This document shows positions 1-5,715 of a DNA stretch of 8,973 bases, piece by piece. The stretch's first letter is position 1, and the number at the start of each line of letters is the position of its first letter. A program made the position numbers and the translations under genes. Source of the stretch: an uncultured bacterium (GTDB lineage: Bacteria > Pseudomonadota > Alphaproteobacteria > Rhodospirillales > Rhodospirillaceae); assembly GCA_903896775.1 (NCBI GenBank), contig CAITZE010000097.1, forward strand, positions 1 to 8,973, in the 5' to 3' direction. The notes below the pieces were generated by a model that worked only from the letters and a program-made list of their open reading frames with translations, did not search any database and had not been told where the DNA came from.

Positions 1-83
1 AACCATTCCGAAACCGCCTTCGCAAAGCGGGATAAATGTATGCGCTGTGTGGCAAGACATTCGTGCGCATGATATCGTCGCTG

Positions 84-107
84 CACGGCCTTGTTCACGG
101 AGCCGTG
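84..107 (+). other. Inverted repeat in the operon leader
   Basis: CACGGC (84-89) is the exact reverse complement of GCCGTG (102-107), giving a possible 6-bp stem with a 12-nt loop about 15 nt before the GGAGG ribosome binding site of the first esterase. It could be an operator half-site pair or a leader hairpin, or chance. No T-run follows, so it is not an intrinsic terminator. Confidence 0.25.
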
Positions 108-119
108 ATCTGCACATTC

Positions 120-128
120 GGGGGAGGG
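120..128 (+). promoter_or_regulatory. Ribosome binding site of the first tannase-family gene
   Basis: The run GGGGGAGGG contains GGAGG (123-127) and sits 6 nt before the ATG at 134. It decides the start: the upstream in-frame GTG at 47 has no comparable site, while the ATG at 134 opens directly into a signal peptide. The same GGGGAGGG-type site precedes the second paralogue. Confidence 0.7.
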
Positions 129-133
129 CCGGA

Positions 134-1675
134 ATGACTGATCAGAAGCCTTGGATCAATGGCGCGCTTGCGCTGCTCCTGGCTATTCCCTTGTTCTTCA
201 CCGATAGGGCTTTTGCCGCTACCCCTTGCGCAAATCTCGCGGCATTGACGATCCCCGATGTGAGTATCACCTCGGCGACGCTCATTCCCGCAGACTCGTT
301 TGTCCTTCCGGGCGCGGCGACCTCCACAAAGTTGCCGGCCTTCTGTCGCGTTGCCGCGCTCGCACGTCCGACGTCCGATTCCTTCATCAATCTGGAAGTC
401 TGGATTCCGGCGGCAGGTGTTTGGAACGGTAAGTTTCAAGGTGTGGGCAACAACGCGTTTCTCGGTGCTATCAGTTATGCGGCGATGGTTGACGCGCTAC
501 GGAGTGGTTACGCCACAGCAAGTTCCGATGCCGGACATACGGGCGGCGAATTGGATTTCGCGGTCGGACATCCCGAGAAGGTCGTCGATTGGTCTTATCG
601 CTCCGCACATATAACGGCGGAAGTGGGAAAGCTGGTTGTGCGTAACGCGACCGGTAAATGGCCTGAACGCGCGTATTTCATAGGCTGCGACACCGGCGGT
701 CATCAGGCGCTCATGGAAGCGCAACGTTATCCCGAAGACTACGACGGCATTGTTGCGGGGGTGCCGGCGGCAGATCGGGTCAATGAAATCGTCGGATATC
801 TCGGCGTGTGGATGGCGACGCATGACGAGAAGGGAGCGGCATTACTTCCGCTTTCTAAGCTGCAATTGGTCACAAAATCCGCCGTCGCTGCTTGTGACGA
901 ACTTGATGGCGTGAAGGACGGCGTTATCGATGATCCGCGCCGTTGTAAATTCGATCCGCAAAGCCTCGTATGTAAAGCGGGCGAAACGGAGTCTTGTCTG
1001 ACGCTGGCGCAAGTTGCCGCTGTGAAGAAGGTTTATGCAGGTGTCAAAAATCCGCGCACGGGAAAGATCATATTTCCGGGCTGGCCCATAGGCTCGGAAG
1101 GTTTTGGCGAGGCCGGACAAAGCTGGAGTTCCATGGTCAATGGTCCTAGCCCCCGTCGGGTCGAATTTTTCAACGGTTTCGTTTTTAACGATCCCAAGTG
1201 GGATTGGCGCACCTTCGATTTCGATAAAGATACTTCGTACGCCGATACAAAAGTCGAATTCATAAATGCAGTGAATCCAGATCTTGAACGATTCCGAGCG
1301 CGTGGCGGCAAGCTGATCATGTACGCCGGTTGGGTCGATCCGATTTTGCCTGCCGAAGACGTGATCGATTATTTCGGCAAGATCGGCGCAACGATGGGCG
1401 CGAAGAACGTCGATAGCTTCTTGCGCTTTTTCATGGTGCCGGGATTGGGCCATTGCAGCGGCGGTCCAGGTCCGACCGCCTTCGACATGGTGCCGGCTTT
1501 AGAGCAATGGGTTGAACGCGGTGTTACGCCAGCGAAAGTCGTCGCCGCGCGCATTGTCGACAAAACAGTTCAACGCACCCGCCCGCTTTGTCCCTATCCG
1601 TCGGTAGCGCGGTGGACCGGCAAGGGCAGCAGCGATGACGCCACGAATTTTGTCTGCAAGGCAGTCGAAAAATAG
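134..1675 (+). CDS. Tannase/feruloyl esterase family protein, catalytic Ser replaced by Asp
   Basis: Exported alpha/beta-hydrolase of the tannase/feruloyl esterase family (Pfam Tannase), 513 aa from the ATG at 134, close to its two neighbours in length. Residues 1 to about 28 form a signal peptide (hydrophobic ALALLLAIPLFF, then AFA|A). Family hallmarks seen: DxGHTGG loop, a calcium-type loop with Asp255, Asp258, Val260, Asp262 and Val264 (same 0-3-5-7-9 spacing as fungal FaeB, from memory), acid Asp402 in GWVDP, and His440-Cys441 in GLGHCSGG. The nucleophile elbow reads GCDTGG, so Cys185 is kept but the catalytic serine is Asp186 (codon GAC, 689-691). The glycine pair seen in the sister proteins near residue 105 (GxGxGGYDG) is Asn107-Ala108 here. 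Serine-esterase activity is therefore unlikely. A pseudoenzyme, binding protein or changed chemistry are possible. First gene of a three-paralogue operon, 34 bp before the next. Confidence 0.9.
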   Translation: MTDQKPWINGALALLLAIPLFFTDRAFAATPCANLAALTIPDVSITSATLIPADSFVLPGAATSTKLPAFCRVAALARPTSDSFINLEVWIPAAGVWNGKFQGVGNNAFLGAISYAAMVDALRSGYATASSDAGHTGGELDFAVGHPEKVVDWSYRSAHITAEVGKLVVRNATGKWPERAYFIGCDTGGHQALMEAQRYPEDYDGIVAGVPAADRVNEIVGYLGVWMATHDEKGAALLPLSKLQLVTKSAVAACDELDGVKDGVIDDPRRCKFDPQSLVCKAGETESCLTLAQVAAVKKVYAGVKNPRTGKIIFPGWPIGSEGFGEAGQSWSSMVNGPSPRRVEFFNGFVFNDPKWDWRTFDFDKDTSYADTKVEFINAVNPDLERFRARGGKLIMYAGWVDPILPAEDVIDYFGKIGATMGAKNVDSFLRFFMVPGLGHCSGGPGPTAFDMVPALEQWVERGVTPAKVVAARIVDKTVQRTRPLCPYPSVARWTGKGSSDDATNFVCKAVEK

Positions 1676-1696
1676 TGGAACGAGTGCCGACGGATC

Positions 1697-1705
1697 GGGG
1701 AGGGG
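1697..1705 (+). promoter_or_regulatory. Ribosome binding site of the second tannase-family gene
   Basis: GGGGAGGGG with core GGAGG (1699-1703) lies 6 nt before the ATG at 1710. It supports that start over the in-frame ATG at 1635, which would overlap the previous gene and bury the signal peptide behind 25 polar residues. Confidence 0.7.
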
Positions 1706-1709
1706 AATC

Positions 1710-3245
1710 ATGAAGCGTCACGTTGTTTGTTTGGCAACTATACTCACTGCTTTTACAGCCGCGCCTGCACTGGCTGCCGGAACGGAGTGTGAGAAGTTGC
1801 AGGCTCTTACGATACCCGACGTGACAGTGACATCGGCAGGCAACGTCCCGGCCAATAGCTTCATTGCGCCCGGCCAACAAGCTCCCATGACACTTCCAAC
1901 ATTCTGCCGCGTTCAAGCGATTGCCAAACCCAGTAGCGATTCCGAAATCCGCTTCGAAGTTTGGATTCCGCCAGGCGCGGCCTGGAACGGAAAATTCCAG
2001 GGCGTTGGCACAGGCGGTTACGATGGCAGTATCAGTTACAGCGCATTGGCGACTGGCGTGCAGCGCGGGTATGCCGTCGCAAGTACCGATATGGGTCATA
2101 CCGGCGGCGACCTGAAATTTGCCGAGGGACATCCGGAAAAGGTCATCGACTGGGCTTATCGCGCCATGCACGTGACGACTGAGGCCGGCAAACTGATCGT
2201 GCGCGACAATGCCGGACGCTGGCCTGAACATTCCTATTTCATTGGATGCGCCACCGGCGGACACCAGGCGCTGTCCGAAGCGCAGCGTTATCCCGACGAT
2301 TACGATGGAATTATCGCGGGCGATCCGGCTTACAGCCGGCTTCATGAAACCGCGGTCTATGTCTGGGCGTGGATGGCGACCCACGATCAAAGCGGAAAGC
2401 CGCTTTTCACCCAGGCCAAGCTGCAAACCATCACCAAAGCGGCGACGGTCGCTTGCGACAAATTGGACGGCGTTGAAGACGGCGTCATCGACGATCCACG
2501 TCGCTGCAAATTCGATCCGGCGACCTTGGCTTGTACAGGCGCAGAAACCGATGCCTGTTTGACGCCCGCGCAAGTCGACGGCGTGAAGAAGGTCTATGCC
2601 GGTTTGCGCAATCCGCGCACGGGCGAACAAATTTTCCCGGGCTTCTCTATCGGCTCGGAAGGCTATGCCGGCAACCAAGGTTGGAACGCCTTTCTGGTCG
2701 CGCCAAAAACGCCCATGCGCAGCGAAGTCTACAACTACTTTCTGTTCAACGACCCGAATTGGGACTGGCACACACTCGATTTCGATAGGGATGTGGCCTA
2801 CGCGGATGCAATGATTCCCTTTGTGTCCGCAGTTGATCGCAATCTCACCCCGTTCCAATCTCATGGCGGCAAGCTGTTGATGTATACCGGCTGGGCCGAT
2901 CCTGTTTTGCCTGCCGAGGACGTGATCGAATATTTTGAAGGCGTACGCAAAACCATTGGTCCGAAAGCGGCCGATGGCTTTATGCGCTTCTTCATGGTGC
3001 CGGGCCTCGGGCATTGCAGCGGCGGGCCAGGCCCCACGACCTTCGATATGCTGCCGTCTTTGGAGCAATGGGTCGAACACGGCGTCGCGCCTGAAAAAGT
3101 CATCGCGTCGCATGTCGCGGACAAAGTCGTACAGCGCACGCGTCCGCTGTGCGCCTATCCGCTCGCCGCACATTGGACCGGCAAAGGCAGCAGCGATGAC
3201 GCCGCTAACTTTATCTGCAAATCCCCAGAAGGAGAAAAACGATGA
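1710..3245 (+). CDS. Tannase/feruloyl esterase family protein, catalytic Ser replaced by Ala
   Basis: 511-aa exported paralogue of the flanking genes. The start at 1710 follows a strong GGAGG and gives a clean signal peptide (MKRHVVCLATILTAF..., cleavage about ALA|AG near residue 22). Family features present: GTGGYDG with Gly102-Gly103, DMGHTGG, calcium-type loop Asp250/Asp253/Val255/Asp257/Val259, acid Asp397 in GWADP, His435-Cys436 in GLGHCSGG. The nucleophile elbow reads GCATGG: Cys180 is kept, but the serine is Ala181 (codon GCC, 2250-2252). With no side chain to attack an ester it should be hydrolytically dead, although the remaining active site, the Cys-Cys pair and the lid region look preserved. 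There is no frameshift or internal stop, so it is not a decaying pseudogene in appearance. It may bind ligand, assist its neighbour, or have lost its function recently. It overlaps the third paralogue by 4 bp (ATGA), which suggests translational coupling. Confidence 0.9.
   Translation: MKRHVVCLATILTAFTAAPALAAGTECEKLQALTIPDVTVTSAGNVPANSFIAPGQQAPMTLPTFCRVQAIAKPSSDSEIRFEVWIPPGAAWNGKFQGVGTGGYDGSISYSALATGVQRGYAVASTDMGHTGGDLKFAEGHPEKVIDWAYRAMHVTTEAGKLIVRDNAGRWPEHSYFIGCATGGHQALSEAQRYPDDYDGIIAGDPAYSRLHETAVYVWAWMATHDQSGKPLFTQAKLQTITKAATVACDKLDGVEDGVIDDPRRCKFDPATLACTGAETDACLTPAQVDGVKKVYAGLRNPRTGEQIFPGFSIGSEGYAGNQGWNAFLVAPKTPMRSEVYNYFLFNDPNWDWHTLDFDRDVAYADAMIPFVSAVDRNLTPFQSHGGKLLMYTGWADPVLPAEDVIEYFEGVRKTIGPKAADGFMRFFMVPGLGHCSGGPGPTTFDMLPSLEQWVEHGVAPEKVIASHVADKVVQRTRPLCAYPLAAHWTGKGSSDDAANFICKSPEGEKR
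3227..3234 (+). promoter_or_regulatory. Ribosome binding site of the third tannase-family gene
   Basis: AGAAGGAG, inside the last codons of the second paralogue, ends 7 nt before the ATG at 3242. It supports the start within the ATGA overlap. Confidence 0.65.
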
Positions 3246-4807
3246 GCCGTCGTATTCTGCGTATGCTCGCGCTGACCGTTCCTGGATTTGCTTTAGCAGG
3301 GTATGGGCCAGCCGTCTTTGCAGCAGCTCCAGCGGCGCCGGGCGCGGCCTGTGAAAAACTGCAGAATCTCACGATCCCCAATGTGACCGTGACGTCGGCG
3401 GGACAGGTACCGGCCAATGGCTTCATAGCCCCTGGCCAGCAGAGCCCTATGACGTTGCCGCCCTTCTGTCGGGTGCAAGCAATCGCCAGCCCCACCAGCG
3501 ATTCCGAAATTCACTTTGAAGTGTGGATTCCCGCGACTGAATCCTGGAACGGTAAATTTCAAGGCGAGGGTGTCGGTGGGTATGACGGCAGCATCAGTTA
3601 CGCTGCCATGGGCACAGGCTTGCAGCACGGTTACGCGGTGATGGGTAACGATCTTGGCCACACCGGTGGCGATCTCAAATTCAGCGAGGGTCATCCGGAG
3701 AAGATGATCGATTGGGCCTACCGCGCCATGCACGTCACCGCCGAAGCCGGCAAATTGATCGTGCGCGACAGCGTCGGTAAATGGCCGGATCATGCATATT
3801 TTGTCGGCTGTTCGACAGGCGGGCATCAGGCGCTGTCGGAAGCGCAGCGCTATCCCGACGACTACGACGGCATTGTCGCCGGTGACCCAGCCTATGATCG
3901 CGTGCATCAAACGGCGTCTTATATCTGGGCGTGGATGGCGACCCATGATCAGAACGGCGCGCCGTTGTTTACACCGGCGAAGCTGCAAACTGTCACTAAG
4001 GCGGCTGTGGCCGCTTGCGATGGCATCGACGGCATCAAGGACGGCGTCATCGACGACCCCCGCCGCTGCAAATTCGATCCGGCAACACTGATCTGCACGG
4101 GCGCCGAAACGGACTCGTGTTTGACGCCGTTGCAAGCCGAGGGCGTGAAGAAGGTTTATGCCGGCTTACGTAACCCGCGCACGGGCGAGCAAATCTTCCC
4201 AGGCTTCTCGCCCGGCTCCGAAGGTTTCGGCACTGCGGCTGGTCAGGGATGGATGGCGTTTATCGTCTCGCCCAAAACGCCCATGCGCAGCGAAGTTTAT
4301 AAATACCTGCTGTTCAACGATCCCAACTGGGATTGGCACACCTTCGATTTCGACAAAGATGTGGCCTATTCGGACGCAAAGATCGGCTACATGGCCGCAG
4401 TCGATCACGACCTCAGCCGTTTCCGCAATCGCGGCGGCAAACTCATCATGTATACCGGCTGGGCCGATCCCGTCGCCGCGCCCGAAGATATCGTGAAGTA
4501 TTACGAGGGTGCTGTGAAAGCCATGGGCGGTTTGGACAAAACCCAGGCTTTCTATCGCTTCTTTATGGCGCCGGGCATGGGCCATTGTGGCGGTGGTTAC
4601 GGTCCCGATACCTTCGATGCGGTGGCAGCCCTTGAGCAATGGGTCGAGTACGGCGTTGCGCCGGATAAAATCGTCGCCTCGCATGTTGTCGACAAAACTG
4701 TCCAGCGTACGCGCCCGCTTTGCCCTTACCCGCAGGTCGCCCGCTGGACCGGCAAAGGCAGCAGCGATGAGGCCGCCAACTTTGTGTGCAAAGCAGCAGA
4801 GAAATAA
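3242..4807 (+). CDS. Tannase/feruloyl esterase family hydrolase, intact triad
   Basis: 521-aa exported esterase, the only one of the three paralogues with a complete active site. The N-terminus (MSRRILRMLALTVPGFALAG...AVFA|A) is a signal peptide of about 28 residues followed by a short Ala/Pro-rich linker. The CS-D-HC motif is complete: Cys190-Ser191 in GCSTGG (TCG at 3812-3814), Asp409 in GWADP, His448-Cys449 in GMGHCGGG. In characterised relatives the two Cys bond and hold Ser and His together. The calcium-type loop is Asp260/Asp263/Ile265/Asp267/Val269. The family hydrolyses aromatic esters (galloyl, feruloyl, chlorogenate or, in MHETase, terephthalate monoester). The lid between the Ser and the Asp sets specificity, and the substrate cannot be read from sequence. 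Near the His the sequence is GGGYGPD where both sisters have SGGPGPT, a local difference at the active-site rim. Last gene of the tannase-family operon; a 113-bp gap follows. Confidence 0.93.
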   Translation: MSRRILRMLALTVPGFALAGYGPAVFAAAPAAPGAACEKLQNLTIPNVTVTSAGQVPANGFIAPGQQSPMTLPPFCRVQAIASPTSDSEIHFEVWIPATESWNGKFQGEGVGGYDGSISYAAMGTGLQHGYAVMGNDLGHTGGDLKFSEGHPEKMIDWAYRAMHVTAEAGKLIVRDSVGKWPDHAYFVGCSTGGHQALSEAQRYPDDYDGIVAGDPAYDRVHQTASYIWAWMATHDQNGAPLFTPAKLQTVTKAAVAACDGIDGIKDGVIDDPRRCKFDPATLICTGAETDSCLTPLQAEGVKKVYAGLRNPRTGEQIFPGFSPGSEGFGTAAGQGWMAFIVSPKTPMRSEVYKYLLFNDPNWDWHTFDFDKDVAYSDAKIGYMAAVDHDLSRFRNRGGKLIMYTGWADPVAAPEDIVKYYEGAVKAMGGLDKTQAFYRFFMAPGMGHCGGGYGPDTFDAVAALEQWVEYGVAPDKIVASHVVDKTVQRTRPLCPYPQVARWTGKGSSDEAANFVCKAAEK

Positions 4808-4920
4808 CGCATAAAAATCATAAATATCAGCTACTTATAAGCTTTTAATTGGCGCGATTCACCACTGCGCGATATGCTTTCCAGGTCTTTGCCGATCTCT
4901 TGCAAGCTAAGGACTGAAGC
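4808..4920 (+). other. Intergenic gap between the two gene runs
   Basis: 113 bp without a gene. The first 40 bases are clearly AT-rich (TAAAAATCATAAATATC, then CTTATAAG and TTTTAATT), unlike the coding sequence. A weak AGCT...AGCT pair (7-nt spacer) followed by TTTTAATT is the only terminator-like element and is too short to call. This is the likeliest place for a promoter of the downstream run, but no clear -35/-10 pair is visible. AAGGA at 4909-4913 is the ribosome binding site of the next gene. Confidence 0.5.
4909..4913 (+). promoter_or_regulatory. Ribosome binding site deciding a GTG start
   Basis: AAGGA lies 7 nt before GTG at 4921 and supports that non-ATG start for the dioxygenase gene. 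Confidence 0.6.
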
Positions 4921-5715
4921 GTGGAACGGGCGACCTTGCGTCTCAAAGGTGGCGACAGCCGGGTCTGTGTATTGCCGCAGGACGTAGGCGCGCTGCGTGA
5001 GGTGATCGATTGCGTGCGCACCTCGGCTTTTGGCGGAAAGAAGACTTTGCGTGTGGCCGCGGTAGACGGCGCGGCGCTCGAATTTCCCGCCAGTGAGATT
5101 GAGGGCCTTGAAGTCGACCCTCCTTACAGCCTCGTGCCCAACTTCTTGACGGCCGAGGAGCAGGAACAGGCGCTTGCCCATATCCTCACGCACGAACGCG
5201 AATTTGGTGATGCGACGATTTCCCTGCCGTCGACGCAAGGCAGCTCTACGCCGGATTACGATTTACGCAGGGCGCGGCTTCTGAACGACGTCGCTGCGGT
5301 GATGCCGATCATTATGCCAAAGCTGGAAGCGCTGATTCCGAACGTGTGGGCGCAGTTGGGTATGGGCCCGCTGAATATCAAGCGGCTCGAATGCCAGATC
5401 TCGGCGCATGGCGATGGCGACTTTTTCAATACGCATACCGACAACGGCCTTCCCGACATCGCGCATCGGCGTGTGAGTTATGTTTGCTATATCCACCGCG
5501 AGCCGAAGCGCTTCACTGGCGGCAAGTTGCGGCTTTACCGAACGTTGCTCCAGGGTAACGACAATAAATGCGGCACGGCGATGATCGACATCGATCCGCC
5601 CGGCAATGGCATTATCGTGTTTCCGAGTCACATTTATCACGAGGTCACGCCAATCCAGTGTTCCTCTCAGGCTCTTACCGACCAGAGACTCACGATCAAC
5701 GGATGGCTCATATAG
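4921..5715 (+). CDS. 2-oxoglutarate/Fe(II)-dependent dioxygenase, prolyl 4-hydroxylase type
   Basis: 264-aa protein with a GTG start placed by AAGGA 7 nt upstream. No signal peptide or membrane segment, so cytoplasmic. Residues from about 70 (LVPNFLTAEEQ) to the end form a double-stranded beta-helix oxygenase of the 2OG-Fe(II) superfamily (prolyl 4-hydroxylase/Tpa1-like). Iron ligands are His172 and Asp174 (NTHTDNG) and distal His240 (IYHEV); Arg256 (QRLTINGW) should bind the 2OG carboxylate. All are present, so it is probably active, coupling 2OG decarboxylation to hydroxylation of a substrate, perhaps a peptidyl proline, which the sequence does not identify. Residues 1 to about 65 form an extra beta-rich N-terminal region that I do not recognise. 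The 3' end overlaps the M28 peptidase gene by about 13 bp, implying co-translation with an exported peptidase, an unexpected pairing. Confidence 0.85.
   Translation: MERATLRLKGGDSRVCVLPQDVGALREVIDCVRTSAFGGKKTLRVAAVDGAALEFPASEIEGLEVDPPYSLVPNFLTAEEQEQALAHILTHEREFGDATISLPSTQGSSTPDYDLRRARLLNDVAAVMPIIMPKLEALIPNVWAQLGMGPLNIKRLECQISAHGDGDFFNTHTDNGLPDIAHRRVSYVCYIHREPKRFTGGKLRLYRTLLQGNDNKCGTAMIDIDPPGNGIIVFPSHIYHEVTPIQCSSQALTDQRLTINGWLI

Larger units (their letters stand above)
1..133 (+). other. 5' leader of the tannase-family operon
   Basis: This stretch precedes the first supported start codon. I see no convincing gene and no clear -35/-10 pair in it. An in-frame GTG at 47 would extend the first esterase by 29 residues, but those residues do not resemble a signal peptide and would bury the obvious one. 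A weak stem (CCGC 14-17 with GCGG 27-30) and a better one at 84-107 are present. The operon promoter is presumably here or upstream of the window. Confidence 0.4.
134..4807 (+). repeat. Tandem array of three paralogous genes (about 1.55 kb units)
   Basis: Three direct, same-strand copies of a whole gene. Shared landmarks in each unit include IDDPRRCKFDP, RNPRTG/KNPRTG, LEQWVE, QRTRPLC and WTGKGSSD at equivalent positions. Copies two and three look most alike over the N-terminal half. The array presumably arose by duplication. The copies have diverged across their whole length, most notably at the nucleophile position (Asp, Ala, Ser). No insertion-sequence ends flank the array. Confidence 0.85.

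Noticed and set aside
47..133. Upstream GTG start for the first esterase
   Set aside because: It would put 29 polar, Arg-rich residues before a clear signal peptide, and GGAGG sits correctly before the ATG at 134.
689..691. Sequencing error as the cause of the missing serine in copy 1
   Set aside because: GAC differs from serine TCN codons by at least two bases and from AGC/AGT by one to two changes at different positions from TCG; the surrounding loops are also divergent, so a single miscall is unlikely.
1635..1709. Upstream ATG start for the second esterase inside the first gene
   Set aside because: It has no good ribosome binding site and would bury the signal peptide; the ATG at 1710 has GGAGG 6 nt upstream.
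1524..3173. Long open frame of 549 codons on the minus strand opposite copy 2
   Set aside because: It mirrors almost the whole second tannase-family gene, its translation is Arg/His-rich and resembles no family I know, and the minus-strand frame opposite copy 3 (3293-4135) has the same look. Similar codon usage in paralogues makes such antisense shadows.
4828..4851. Possible intrinsic terminator after the third esterase (AGCT...AGCT then TTTTAATT)
   Set aside because: The stem is only 4 bp and not GC-rich, which is too weak to call a terminator.
5568..5702. N-terminal extension of the M28 peptidase inside the dioxygenase gene
   Set aside because: The extension is the out-of-frame shadow of the conserved oxygenase C-terminus, and the hydrophobic export signal begins only after 5703.
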